This document shows, in pieces, positions 42,791 through 51,406 of a stretch of 64,000 nt of DNA. Location of the stretch: NCBI GenBank assembly GCA_016719055.1, contig JADKAW010000044.1, forward strand, positions 62,001 through 126,000, given 5' to 3'. This DNA comes from Candidatus Rhodoferax mariagerensis (GTDB lineage Bacteria; Pseudomonadota; Gammaproteobacteria; Burkholderiales; Burkholderiaceae_C). Below the pieces are notes generated by a model. The model was not told the origin of the DNA, searched no databases, and saw only the letters and a list, made by a program, of their open reading frames with translations. Positions within the stretch are counted from its first letter, which is position 1; every line of letters starts with the position of its first letter. The position numbers and the translations under genes were made by a program.

Positions 42791-43785
42791 GTTTTCAAGT
42801 TTAGGGCCAAATGGGCCTGACTGACCAATGCCTCCAGCATCAGTTCGGGTTTAAAGGGGTGCTCGACCGTGCGACGCGTGTCGCTGAGCGCCTTTGCCCA
42901 GCCGGTCAGGCTTTGCCAGCTGCCTGCTTTGGGCAGATCAGGCGCATTAAAAAAACGGGGTTGTGCGCCAGCCTTTTGCGCCAACAGGTCGTGGCAGATC
43001 TTGTGCAGCACATCCACCACCTGGGCGGGTGTCCAATCCTTGAACACGCTGACATCACCACGCTGCACGGCGCGTGGCAACTGCATCCAGCTGTCGCTCA
43101 GCGCGGCAAACTGCAGCGCGTCCTGCGCCCTGCCCCCGGCGGCGCGCAAACTTACCGCCGCCTTGGCTGCAGGCAGGCCCAGGTCTTCAAGCCAGCGCAA
43201 GGCTGCCGCCGGTTCCGGCCAGGTCAGGGTGTGGCCCAGGCAGCGGCTGCGAATGGTGGGCAGCAACAGGTGCGCTGCCTCAGTAGCCAGCACAAATTTC
43301 ACGTCACCGGCAGGTTCCTCCAGCGTCTTGAGCAAGGCGTTGGCGGTAAACACATTCATGCGCTCAGCCGGAAACACCAGCACCGCCTTTCCCCGCCCCC
43401 GGGCGCTGGTGCGCTGTGCAAACTCGACCGTATCGCGCATCGATTCGACCCGAATCTCCTTGCTGGGCTTGCGCTTTTTGCTATCAATTTCGTCTTGTGC
43501 TTTTTCACTGAGCGGCCAGCCCAGGTCGATCAGCACGGTCTCTGGCATCAGCACGGCCAAATCGGCATGGGCAAACACGTCAATGGCGTGGCAGCTGCCA
43601 CACTCGCCACAAGCCCCGGTGGCCGTGGGCCGGTCGCACAACCAGGCGCGGGCCAAGGCCAGTGCCAGATCATATTGGCCCAAACCCGAAGGGCCGGCCA
43701 GCAGCCAGGCATGGCCGCGCTGCGCCAGCAGGGCTTGGGTTTGCGCAGCAATCCAGGGTGCCACAGTGCTTGGTGCGCCGTTCAT
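42787..43785 (-). CDS. holB: DNA polymerase III delta-prime subunit
   Basis: The 332-residue clamp-loader subunit has a degenerate P-loop (HAWLLAGPSGLGQYDLALAL), the four-cysteine zinc module with CGECGSCHAID, the sensor-like NVFTANALLKTLEEPAG, and LPTIRSRCLGHTL. It loads the beta clamp with the other subunits. It overlaps tmk and pilZ by four bases on either side, so tmk-holB-pilZ are translationally coupled. Confidence 0.95.
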   Translation of the reverse strand: MNGAPSTVAPWIAAQTQALLAQRGHAWLLAGPSGLGQYDLALALARAWLCDRPTATGACGECGSCHAIDVFAHADLAVLMPETVLIDLGWPLSEKAQDEIDSKKRKPSKEIRVESMRDTVEFAQRTSARGRGKAVLVFPAERMNVFTANALLKTLEEPAGDVKFVLATEAAHLLLPTIRSRCLGHTLTWPEPAAALRWLEDLGLPAAKAAVSLRAAGGRAQDALQFAALSDSWMQLPRAVQRGDVSVFKDWTPAQVVDVLHKICHDLLAQKAGAQPRFFNAPDLPKAGSWQSLTGWAKALSDTRRTVEHPFKPELMLEALVSQAHLALNLKT

Positions 43786-44429
43786 CCCAGCCAGCCCCGC
43801 TGTTGCACCGCCCGCTTCACTTCACCCCAAACACGGTCACGCGGCTGGTCGGCATTGATGCGGGCAAAACGCTGCGGCTGCGCGTCGCACCGTTGCAAAT
43901 AACCCGCACTCACGCGGGTAAAAAAATCAAGTGGCTGCGACTCAAACTTGTCTGGCACGCGGCTGCCAGCCAGTCGGATGGCCGCCACTGATGGGGCCAG
44001 CTCAAACCAGATCGTCAAATCAGGTTGTCTGATGAAATCGACCGCTAGCCCTTGTACAGTCTGCACAAGACGCTCTAAATACGAGAGCGTTTTTAGATCA
44101 AAGCCACGGCCACCACCTTGGTAGGCAAAGGTCGCGTCGGTAAACCGGTCACACAGCACCACCTCGCCGCGCGCCAGGGCGGGCTCAATCAGCTGCTGCA
44201 GATGGTCACGCCGGGCGGCAAACACCAGCAGCGCCTCGGTCATGGCGTCCATGGCGTCACTGAGCACCAGCGCGCGCAGTTTTTCGGCCAGCGGTGTGCC
44301 GCCAGGCTCGCGTGTCAGTGTCACCACCCTGCCCTGTGCTTCAAAGGTTTGCGCCAACGCGCTGATGTGGGTGGATTTGCCCGCACCATCAATGCCCTCA
44401 AAGCTGATGAATAAACCGTTGTTTGTCAT
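43782..44429 (-). CDS. tmk: Thymidylate kinase
   Basis: The 215-residue kinase phosphorylates dTMP. The P-loop is FEGIDGAGKSTHI, the DR(x) motif is LTREPGGTPLAEKLR, and FAYQGGGRGFDL is the lid-adjacent segment. Between that point and QPDLTIWFEL there is an unusually long stretch (SYLERLVQTVQGLAVDFI) that coincides with a repeat copy at 44031-44085. It lies in mltG-tmk-holB-pilZ-tatD; the other genes overlap it by four bases or less. Confidence 0.95.
   Translation of the reverse strand: MTNNGLFISFEGIDGAGKSTHISALAQTFEAQGRVVTLTREPGGTPLAEKLRALVLSDAMDAMTEALLVFAARRDHLQQLIEPALARGEVVLCDRFTDATFAYQGGGRGFDLKTLSYLERLVQTVQGLAVDFIRQPDLTIWFELAPSVAAIRLAGSRVPDKFESQPLDFFTRVSAGYLQRCDAQPQRFARINADQPRDRVWGEVKRAVQQRGWLG
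44031..44085 (-). repeat. Dispersed repeat inside tmk
   Basis: On the minus strand the stretch GTCTTGTGCAGACTGTACAA followed by GGGCTAGCGGTCGATTTCAT fits the repeat (..GCGCAGA...ACAAGGGCTAGCGGCCAATTT). The resulting peptide lies between two conserved parts of thymidylate kinase. Confidence 0.7.
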
Positions 44430-44445
44430 GGAGATGGCTTAAAAC

Positions 44446-45437
44446 TCATTGCCCACGCTGGTACTTGTTGACCGCGCGGTTGTGTGCATCCAGATTTTCA
44501 CTGAACTGGCTGCTGCCGTCGCCACGCGCCACAAAATACAGTGCCCGGCTATTGGCAGGTTGAGCGGCAGCCAGCAGGGCGGCCTTGCCCGGCATGGCAA
44601 TCGGTGTGGGTGGCAAGCCACCGCGGGTGTAGGTGTTCCAGGGCGTGTCGGTTTGCAGGTCGCGTTTGCGCAGGTTGCCGTTAAAGCTGTCGCCCATGCC
44701 ATAGATCACGGTCGGGTCGGTTTGCAACGGCATGCCCAGCCGCAGGCGATTGATGAACACCGAGGCAATCATGGGCCGGTCGCTGGCCAGACCTGTTTCC
44801 TTTTCCACAATGCTGGCCAGCGTCAGCAAATCTGCGGGAGATTTCAGAGGGGTGTCGGATTGGCGTGCTTGCCAGGCCGCCTCCACGTGCACGTCCATGG
44901 CGCGCAGGGCGCGTTTGAGCACGGCCAGATCGCTGCTGCCTTTGGCGTAGTTGTAGGTGTCGGGGTAAAAGCGGCCCTCAAAACCCTGCCCGGGGCGCTC
45001 CAGCTGTTGCATGATCAAATCGGGCTCCAGCCCTTGTGAATCGGGTGCTAGCTGCTCTGCTTTGCGTAGCGCGGCGCGAACTTGTTTGAAGGTCCAGCCC
45101 TCCACCAGCGTGACAGCGCGCATGGCGGCATCACCGCGCACCAGCTTTGCCAGAAGCGTGGCGGGGGTCAAGTCGCCTTCAAATTCATAACTGCCGGCCT
45201 TGATCAGCCGGTCTTGCCCCGACAGGCGAAACCACCAGTAAAGAGCTTGCGGCGAGGTGTCTACCCCGGCATCAACAGCCGCCTGCGCCACTGCGCGCGG
45301 GGTTGTGCCTGGCTCAATGGCCAGGTCCACCAGGCTGCTTTTGAGCGTCAGGCTGTGGTTGACCCACCCCCAGGCCGAACCGGCACCAGCAACATCAGCA
45401 ACACCAGCAGCAACACAAAACCCTTTAAACCGCGCAC
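44446..45437 (-). CDS. mltG: Endolytic murein transglycosylase MltG, with a frameshift in its N-terminal membrane helix
   Basis: The intact part, from residue GTG 45330 onward, is a YceG-like transglycosylase that ends glycan chain synthesis: EGWTFKQVRAALRKAEQL, EGRFYPDTYNYAKGSS, the catalytic IVEKETGLASDRP and LQTDPTVIYGMGD. The membrane helix upstream is in another frame: VRGLKGFVLLLVLLMLLV starting with GTG at 45437 after AAAGGTGA, while AGSAWGWVNHSLTLKSSLVD continues in the main frame. Adding one base near 45383 joins them. So the gene carries a real frameshift, an assembly error, or a slippage site. A repeat copy encodes LAPDSQGLEPDLI. Confidence 0.8.
45012..45062 (-). repeat. Dispersed repeat inside mltG
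   Basis: On the minus strand GAGCAGCTAGCACCCGATTC, then ACAAGGGCTGGAGCCCGATT and TGATC match the repeat pattern. It encodes EQLAPDSQGLEPDLI, replacing the variable AGMSDEQ-type region of other MltG proteins. Confidence 0.65.
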
Positions 45438-45483
45438 AACCCTGTCACCTTTGCAGAAAATGAAGCGCATCATAATGCGCGAC

Positions 45484-46422
45484 ATGGAAAAAACTTTTCA
45501 ATCTCTCAATGGCGTGATTGCGCTGGGCAATTACGGGCTGATCCGGGTGCAGGGCGACGATGCCGCCAAGTTTCTGCACGGGCAGTTGACCAACGACTTT
45601 GTGTTGCTGGGCACCGACCAGGCGCGTCTGGCTGGGTACTGCTCTGCCAAGGGCCGGCTGCTAGCCAGTTTTATTGGCTTTAAACGCAGCCCGACCGACA
45701 TCTTGCTGGTGTGCAGTCGTGACATTCTGGCGGCCACACAGAAACGCCTGTCAATGTTTGTCATGCGCGCCAAAGCCCGCATCAGCGACGCAAGTGCTGA
45801 TTTCGCGCTGTTTGGGTTGGTCGGAGCTGCCTGCCAGAATGCTATGACAAATAGAGTGGCTAGCGCAGACGGCGCATGGGCTAAAGCCGATTTTGATGAT
45901 GTATCGCTGGTCACGCTGTACCCCGCCGACGACGTGGTGCGTGCGCTGTGGCTGGCACCCGTTGATCATGCAGCACCAGCGGGCGAAGCCATCACCCAGG
46001 CCCTGTGGGACTGGAGCGAGGTACGCAGCGGTATCGCCACAGTGTCCGCACCGATCGTCGAGGCCTTTGTGCCGCAAATGCTCAACTACGAGTCGGTCGG
46101 TGGTGTCAACTTTAAAAAAGGCTGCTACCCAGGCCAAGAGGTGGTAGCGCGCAGCCAGTTTCGTGGCACGCTCAAGCGCCGCGCGTATTTGGCGCATGGC
46201 GATACACCCATGACCCCCGGTGACGAAGTGTTTGCCGGTGGCCCCGCTGGTCAGCCGTGTGGCACGGTGGCACATGCCGCAGCGTCTCCCGCGGGTGGTT
46301 TTGACGCCATTGTGTCGATGCAGATCAGTGCTTTTGAGGCGGGCGGCGTCAGCCTGGGGGGTGTGGATGGGCCGCCGCTGGCATTGTCAGCACCGCCCTA
46401 CCCGCTGCTGGCTGATATTTGA
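45484..46422 (+). CDS. ygfZ: Folate-binding protein YgfZ (tRNA/Fe-S maintenance)
   Basis: The 312-residue aminomethyltransferase-like protein helps maintain Fe-S enzymes such as MiaB, using folate. The start SLNGVIALGNYGLIRVQGDD and FLHGQLTNDF are typical; the diagnostic KGCYPGQEVVARSQFRGTLK lies near residue 215. A segment NRVASADGAWAKADFDDV is encoded by a repeat copy at 45838-45900. The frame is open far upstream, but that part is antisense to mltG; ATG at 45484 matches the family start. Confidence 0.94.
   Translation: MEKTFQSLNGVIALGNYGLIRVQGDDAAKFLHGQLTNDFVLLGTDQARLAGYCSAKGRLLASFIGFKRSPTDILLVCSRDILAATQKRLSMFVMRAKARISDASADFALFGLVGAACQNAMTNRVASADGAWAKADFDDVSLVTLYPADDVVRALWLAPVDHAAPAGEAITQALWDWSEVRSGIATVSAPIVEAFVPQMLNYESVGGVNFKKGCYPGQEVVARSQFRGTLKRRAYLAHGDTPMTPGDEVFAGGPAGQPCGTVAHAAASPAGGFDAIVSMQISAFEAGGVSLGGVDGPPLALSAPPYPLLADI
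45838..45900 (+). repeat. Dispersed repeat inside ygfZ
   Basis: The stretch AATGCTATGACAAATAGAGT, then GGCTAGCGCAGACGGCGCAT and GGGCTAAAGCCGATTTTGAT matches the repeat very well. It is in the same orientation and frame as the ldcA copy, giving related peptides (ASADGAWAKADF versus LSADGERADGQF). Confidence 0.8.
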
Positions 46423-46487
46423 CACGCCTGGTGCCCACTACATGCGGCGCTGCTGTACATTCTTCATTTTCCTCAGAGAGATTTAAC

Positions 46488-47186
46488 ATGGTCAAGAAGG
46501 CGTTAGAGCCCGCAGTGGTGTACGGTACAGAAGACCTGCTGACGAGTCTGTGCAATTCAGTCACCCGGGTGCTGAATGTGGCCACCCAATGCCAGATTCA
46601 CTACTCCGGCATGGTGCAGCGCATCACCAAAACCTGCCTGAAGCCTGACATTGGCTGCTTTGTGCTGTTTGACGGTGGTTTCTCGGGGCTGGTGGTGATC
46701 AACTTTTCAGCCGCCACGGCGATGGAGCTGTATGAAAGCTACATGCTCAACATGGGTATGCCCAAAAGCGAACTGGCCAGCGCCCACACCTCGGATGAAG
46801 TCAGCAACATCATGGGCGAGCTGATGAACCAGATTGTGGGTGATTTCACCGGCAAGGTGCGCCGTGAGCTGCAAACCTACATCACCCAGAACCAGCCCAA
46901 AATGCTGGTGCTGAACAAACAGGTGATGCTGAGTGTGGACACCCACCTGGACAAGCCCGAGGCCCGGCGCGTGACCTTTTACACCGGCAGCAACAACATC
47001 TTTTACCTGGAACTGGCCATTGACCGCACCGAATTCATCAAGCTGCATGATTTCGAGGCCAATGACGTGCCCAACCCCGATGAACTGATTGCTCAGACTC
47101 ACGCGGCGCTGAGCGCCAGTGCGGCGGCACCTGCCGCCGCAGAGCCTGTCGACCATGACGAGCTATTGAAGTCGCTGGGCATGTAG
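46488..47186 (+). CDS. DUF3334 family protein (CheX-like fold)
   Basis: The 232-residue protein matches the conserved DUF3334 family: VYGTEDLLTSLCNSVTRVL, KTCLKPDIGCFVLFDGGFSG, HTSDEVSNIMGELMNQIVGD and NQPKMLVLNKQV. The GELMNQIVG stretch recalls the CheC/CheX/FliY phosphatase helix (E..N.). I infer a role tied to chemotaxis or motility signalling, but the family has no firm function. ATG at 46488 follows CAGAGAGATTTAAC; the frame extends upstream to 46419 without support. Confidence 0.85.
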   Translation: MVKKALEPAVVYGTEDLLTSLCNSVTRVLNVATQCQIHYSGMVQRITKTCLKPDIGCFVLFDGGFSGLVVINFSAATAMELYESYMLNMGMPKSELASAHTSDEVSNIMGELMNQIVGDFTGKVRRELQTYITQNQPKMLVLNKQVMLSVDTHLDKPEARRVTFYTGSNNIFYLELAIDRTEFIKLHDFEANDVPNPDELIAQTHAALSASAAAPAAAEPVDHDELLKSLGM

Positions 47187-47188
47187 CC

Positions 47189-47211
47189 CTGGCCTGAGGG
47201 GACCAGGCCAG
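47189..47211 (+). terminator. Possible hairpin terminator after the DUF3334 gene
   Basis: CTGGCCTG-AGGGGAC-CAGGCCAG forms a perfect eight-base GC-rich stem three bases after the stop. There is no T run, so it may be a weak or Rho-assisted terminator. Confidence 0.45.
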
Positions 47212-47409
47212 CGCGTAGGATCGCATGACTGGCTGATTTCACAAGGTTTAAGACTGAATTAAGCTGCCCCCGCTAAGCTGTGGCTGCTTCATCAAGAAGG
47301 AAGTCATTGTGAGTGGTGGTTTGAAGCCGAGGCTGGTGCGCCAGACCTGTGCAGTCTGGTTCACCCGGTGTCCATTTGCCGGGCCGGGTACCTCACCGGA
47401 CATTCCCTC

Positions 47410-48699
47410 ATGACCTCGCTGTATTTGCTGCTGTGGATCGTTGGTGCCATCGTGCTGCAGCTAGTGATCTACCTGAGCATCGGGTTTTGGCGCCACTGGG
47501 TCAACTACCTGGCACTGCGTCATACCGTCAGCAAAATCGGGTTGCCAGTGACAGCGCCGCTCCCTGTTGCCGAACCTGAACCCACAGCAGCGGCCTGGCC
47601 CGGTTTTAGAACCTTTCAGGTCATGCACAAAGTGATGGAAGATGGCGCCAAAGATATTTGCTCGTTTCATCTGGCACCCTTGGAGCCCCTGACACTGCCG
47701 CCCTTTTTGCCAGGCCAGTTTTTGACCTTTCGGCTGGAGGTGCCGTCATTGGGCGGAGCGGGCACTGAGTTCATCACGCGTTGTTATTCACTCTCCGATG
47801 CGCCGCAAGCCAACAGTTACCGGGTGTCGATCAAACGTGCTCCTTCGCCCGCTGGCAGCCCGCATCCACCGGGGCGCTCGTCCAATTATTTTCATGACCA
47901 AGTACAAGTGGGCAGCCTGCTGCAGGTACGCGCACCGTCAGGGCATTTTCACATTGACCACAGCGACGCACCGGTGGTGCTGATTGGCGGTGGCATTGGC
48001 GTCACGCCCATGCTGAGCATGCTGAACTGGGTGCTGATGACGCAGCCCGAGCGCGAAGTCTGGCTGTTTTACGGCGCGCGCCAAAGCCAGGAGCTGATGA
48101 CCCAGCCGCACCTGAATGCACTGGCCGCCTTGCATGCCAACTTCCACTTGCATATCTGCCTGAGCCAGCCTGGCAACGATGACGAATTGGGTCAAAACTT
48201 CCAGCACCAGGGTCGCATCAACATCGATCTGCTACGCCACCTGTTGCCGCTCAAGCCCTATCACTTTTACCTGTGCGGCCCAAGCCCTCTGCTGCAGAGC
48301 ATGGTGCCCGCTCTGGAAGACTGGGGCGTGCCGGATGCGCGTATCCACTTTGAAGCGTTTGGCCCGTCTTCGGTCAAACGCAAAAGCGTCAGCGCCAAAC
48401 CTACCGTAGCCGCAAATGCTGCAAATGCTGCGCCGGCCGACACGGCATTAACCGTGACTTTTGCCAACTCGGGCCAGCATTTTTCATGGAACGCCGGCAT
48501 CGGCAACCTGCTTGACTTTGCCGAATCGCATGGCATTGCTGTGGACTCGGGTTGCCGGGCCGGCGGCTGCGGCAGTTGCCAAACCAGCATTGTGGCGGGC
48601 GAGGTGAGCTACCAGCAGGCACCCGACTACGACCCCGAGCCAGGCACCTGCCTGATGTGCGTGTGCACCCCCAAAACCAGTGTCACCCTGGAGCTGTGA
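47410..48699 (+). CDS. Membrane-anchored FAD/NAD and 2Fe-2S oxidoreductase
   Basis: The 429-residue protein has an N-terminal helix (SLYLLLWIVGAIVLQLVIYL), a ferredoxin-reductase FAD domain (TRCYSLSDAP), an NAD-binding domain (IGGGIGVTPMLSML, YLCGPSPLL) and a C-terminal plant-type 2Fe-2S ferredoxin domain (SGCRAGGCGSCQTS and CLMC). It resembles the reductases of hybrid-cluster proteins and flavohaemoproteins. It would feed electrons from NADH to a membrane partner, most likely the cytochrome b-like and octahaem proteins encoded directly downstream with zero or four-base junctions. Confidence 0.88.
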   Translation: MTSLYLLLWIVGAIVLQLVIYLSIGFWRHWVNYLALRHTVSKIGLPVTAPLPVAEPEPTAAAWPGFRTFQVMHKVMEDGAKDICSFHLAPLEPLTLPPFLPGQFLTFRLEVPSLGGAGTEFITRCYSLSDAPQANSYRVSIKRAPSPAGSPHPPGRSSNYFHDQVQVGSLLQVRAPSGHFHIDHSDAPVVLIGGGIGVTPMLSMLNWVLMTQPEREVWLFYGARQSQELMTQPHLNALAALHANFHLHICLSQPGNDDELGQNFQHQGRINIDLLRHLLPLKPYHFYLCGPSPLLQSMVPALEDWGVPDARIHFEAFGPSSVKRKSVSAKPTVAANAANAAPADTALTVTFANSGQHFSWNAGIGNLLDFAESHGIAVDSGCRAGGCGSCQTSIVAGEVSYQQAPDYDPEPGTCLMCVCTPKTSVTLEL

Positions 48700-49278
48700 A
48701 TGAATAACTCGTTGTGGGGTAAGCATGTTTTGCCTTTTACGCTGCTGCTGGGCGCTCTGGCTGTGGCTGCACTGGCGGGCGACTACGTGTTACACCGGCT
48801 CAACCTGGTGTGGGTGGGACGCTATCTGGGCATACCGGGCACCTTGCTGATCATTGGCTCGTTGTATTACTCGCTGCGCAAACGCAAACATGTGACATCC
48901 GGCGACCCCAAAACCTTGCTCAAAATGCATGAATTCAGCGCCTGGCTGGGCTCGTTGATGGTGCTGATCCACGCCGGCGTGCATTTCAATGCGATCTTGC
49001 CGTGGCTGGCCACCGTGGCCATGGGCATCAACGTGATCAGTGGTCTGGTGGGCAAGCTGCTGCTGGCGCGCGCCCGCGAGCACATGAACACGCAACGCAA
49101 TCATTTCCAGCTGCGCGGCCTGTCCAAGCCCGAGGTCGAACAGGCGGTGTTCTGGGACGCCGTGGCGGTGGATGCCATGACCCGCTGGCGCAAGGTGCAT
49201 ATTCCCATTTTTGTGGTGTTTGCGGTGCTGGCCCTGGGGCACATCATCAGTGTGTTTTTGTTCTGGGGCTGGCTATGA
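48700..49278 (+). CDS. Small membrane protein, likely cytochrome b-like electron carrier
   Basis: The 192-residue protein has about four helices: VLPFTLLLGALAVAALAGDY, YLGIPGTLLIIGSLYYSL, the HEFSAWLGSLMVLIHAGVHF pair region, and IFVVFAVLALGHIISVFLFW. Histidines in the helices (two in LIHAGVHF, one in MHEFSAW, one in LGHIISV) could bind haem b, as in ferric reductase-like or cytochrome b561 proteins. It starts at the base after the reductase stop and overlaps the cytochrome c gene as ATGA. I infer it passes electrons across the membrane. Confidence 0.75.
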   Translation: MNNSLWGKHVLPFTLLLGALAVAALAGDYVLHRLNLVWVGRYLGIPGTLLIIGSLYYSLRKRKHVTSGDPKTLLKMHEFSAWLGSLMVLIHAGVHFNAILPWLATVAMGINVISGLVGKLLLARAREHMNTQRNHFQLRGLSKPEVEQAVFWDAVAVDAMTRWRKVHIPIFVVFAVLALGHIISVFLFWGWL

Positions 49279-50009
49279 GCAAACTCCTGAAACTCGTTCT
49301 GGCTTTCAACTTGGCAGTCCTGGCGGCGCTGGTGTTCATCTGGCCCGAACTGATGGTGGGCCCCGGCAAGTTGATTCCCGGGCACAAGTCGCTTGAAGGT
49401 GACTGCTTTGCCTGCCATGCGCCCTTGACGGGCGCCAGCTCGGCGCGCTGTGTCAGCTGCCACAAGCCGGCCGACATTGGCCGCCTGACCAGCGCCGGCG
49501 TGCCTTTGGTCAGGCCAGTGGTCAAAGCCGCGTTTCACCAGGAATTGATCATGCAGGACTGCGTGGCCTGCCACAGCGATCATGCCGGGGTCAAACGCTT
49601 TGCCCGCCAGCGTCAGTTTGACCACACCCTGCTCAAGAAAACCACGCGTGACCAATGCCAGGCCTGCCATAAGTCGCCCACCGATTCGCTGCACCAGCAA
49701 ATTACCGGCAACTGCCTGCAATGCCACACCGCCACCAAGTGGACGCCTGCCACCTTTGACCACAACAAGTACTTTGTGTTGGACAAGGACCACAACGTGA
49801 GCTGCGCGACCTGCCATGTGCGCAACGACTACAGCCGTTTCACCTGCTACGGTTGCCACGAACACACACCCGACAACATTCGCCGCAAACACATCAAAGA
49901 GGGCATCAGCAAATTTGACGACTGTGTGGAATGCCACCGCAGCGCCAACGAGGATGACATCCAAGGCCGCGGCGACGGCAAGCGCCAAGGCAAAAAAGGC
50001 GAGGACTAG
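49275..50009 (+). CDS. Octahaem c-type cytochrome, membrane-anchored (cytochrome c3-like)
   Basis: The 244-residue protein has an N-terminal helix (LKLVLAFNLAVLAALVFIW) acting as signal anchor and eight CxxCH haem sites: CFACH, CVSCH, CVACH, CQACH, CLQCH, CATCH, CYGCH and CVECH. Additional histidines are available as distal ligands. It is probably periplasmic and carries electrons out from the membrane b-type partner. A lysine-rich tail (DGKRQGKKGED) follows the last haem. The function within respiration (terminal acceptor or a partner oxidoreductase) is not determined. Confidence 0.9.
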   Translation: MSKLLKLVLAFNLAVLAALVFIWPELMVGPGKLIPGHKSLEGDCFACHAPLTGASSARCVSCHKPADIGRLTSAGVPLVRPVVKAAFHQELIMQDCVACHSDHAGVKRFARQRQFDHTLLKKTTRDQCQACHKSPTDSLHQQITGNCLQCHTATKWTPATFDHNKYFVLDKDHNVSCATCHVRNDYSRFTCYGCHEHTPDNIRRKHIKEGISKFDDCVECHRSANEDDIQGRGDGKRQGKKGED

Positions 50010-50082
50010 CTGCGCGGCAAAAACTCGTCCATCCCAGCAAACCTTCAGCCTGTAGCACTACACCACCTTGAGTGACGATCAT

Positions 50083-51036
50083 CTAGGTCCGTAGCTGCAA
50101 CTCCAGCCCATGCAGCACCTGGTAACACGGCAGCACGCTGGCCACACTGCTGTTGGGCTGGCGACCCTCTTTGATCGCAGCAAAGAACTCGCGGTCTTGC
50201 AGCTCAATGCCGTTCATGCTGACGGCCACGTCTGATACGTCAAGCTTTTCTTCTTTGCCGGTAAACAGGTCGTCGTAGCGCGCGATGTAGGTGGCGCTGT
50301 CGCCGATGTACCTGAAAAATGTACCCAGCGGGCCGTCGTTGTTGAAGCTCAAACTCAGCGTGCAGATGGCACCGTTGGCAGCTTTGAGCTGAATGCTCAT
50401 GTCCATGGCAATGCCCAGCGTGGGATGAATCGGCCCCTGAATGGCGTTGGCCTTGACTACGGGGCTGCCGCACTGGTAGGTAAACAGGTCAACCGTGTGG
50501 GCAGCGTGGTGCCACAGCAGGTGGTCGGTCCAGCTGCGCGGCTGGCCCAGTGCGTTCATGTTGCTGCGGCGGAAAAAGTAGGTTTGCACATCCATTTGCT
50601 GGATGTTGAACTGACCTGCTGTGATTTTCTGCTTGACATACTGGTGGCTGGGGTTAAAGCGACGGGTGTGGCCGCACATGGCGACCAAGCCGGACTTTTC
50701 CGCCACTTGCACGACTTCTTCGCCGTCTTTGAGCACGTCGCACAGCGGAATTTCGACCTGCACATGTTTGCCCGCCTGCAGGCAAGCCAGGGTTTGGCTG
50801 GCGTGCATTTGCGTGGGGGTGCACAAGATCACCGCATCGACCTCGGGCAGGGCCAGGCTGTCATTGAGTTCAGTGGTGACGTGGCCAATGCCGTATTGGG
50901 CGGCAATCTCTTTGGTTTTGTCGAGTTCACGGCTGATCAGCGAGACAACTTCAACGCCTTCGATGTTCTTGATGCCATCGAGGTGTTTGATGCCAAAGGC
51001 ACCTGCACCGGCCAGGGCGACGTTGATGGGTTTCAT
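50083..51036 (-). CDS. ligC: 4-Carboxy-2-hydroxymuconate-6-semialdehyde dehydrogenase
   Basis: The 317-residue Gfo/Idh/MocA-fold dehydrogenase oxidises the hemiacetal of the LigAB ring-cleavage product to 2-pyrone-4,6-dicarboxylate with NADP. The start INVALAGAGAFGIKHLDGIK has the dinucleotide motif; VILCTPTQMHASQTL and HVQVEIPLCDVLKDG are LigC signatures, and WTDHLLWHHAAHTVDLF supplies the active-site histidines. It is the last gene of the lig operon and is separated from ligB by two palindromic elements. Confidence 0.94.
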   Translation of the reverse strand: MKPINVALAGAGAFGIKHLDGIKNIEGVEVVSLISRELDKTKEIAAQYGIGHVTTELNDSLALPEVDAVILCTPTQMHASQTLACLQAGKHVQVEIPLCDVLKDGEEVVQVAEKSGLVAMCGHTRRFNPSHQYVKQKITAGQFNIQQMDVQTYFFRRSNMNALGQPRSWTDHLLWHHAAHTVDLFTYQCGSPVVKANAIQGPIHPTLGIAMDMSIQLKAANGAICTLSLSFNNDGPLGTFFRYIGDSATYIARYDDLFTGKEEKLDVSDVAVSMNGIELQDREFFAAIKEGRQPNSSVASVLPCYQVLHGLELQLRT

Positions 51037-51105
51037 GGGTTTCCTCTAATGAAATGAAAGATTGTTGTAACGGTTGGTTGTTGATGCAGATTGTTCTGTT
51101 GGTCC

Positions 51106-51225
51106 GCCGGGCACACTGGGTGTCTGACTACGCTCATGTCCCCCGGTTTGGGCTGCGCCCAAACCTCCTCCTTGACTTGGCAAAACCCCAAGTCCACGCT
51201 TCGCCAGACACCCAGCGCGCCCGGC
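51106..51225 (-). repeat. AAGGAGGAGG palindromic element, copy C (reverse)
   Basis: Outer arms GCCGGGCACACTGGGTGTCTG and CAGACACCCAGCGCGCCCGG pair along about 20 bases. On the minus strand the conserved boxes are AAGTCAAGGAGGAGG and CCGGGGGACATGAGCG around a hairpin TTTGGGCGCAGCCCAAA. A 17-base extra segment (GGACTTGGGGTTTTGCC) sits before the AAGTCAAGGAGGAGG box. Confidence 0.85.
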
Positions 51226-51406
51226 TACCGTTGGGTTTGAACTGGCGGCTGACCTCACCCCTCTTTTTGACCCATTTGCCTTGCGCATCAAAAAATTCAG
51301 TATTGAACAAAGCGTGATCGTGTCAAATATGGCCTCACCGAACTGATTCTGAGCTTTCAGTAGGAGTTTGGCCACTTCATCTCTCGATTTACGCCAACGA
51401 CAGTAG

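Noticed and set aside
42811..43902. 363-residue plus-strand frame and an overlapping 329-residue frame
   Set aside because: Both are antisense to holB and tmk; no motif and no start signals.
45082..45483. Upstream extension of the ygfZ frame
   Set aside because: This part is antisense to mltG and unlike any YgfZ N-terminus; the family start is at 45484.
49002..49274. Upstream extension of the octahaem cytochrome frame
   Set aside because: It overlaps the membrane protein gene out of frame; the signal-anchor start at 49275 with an ATGA overlap is clearly right.
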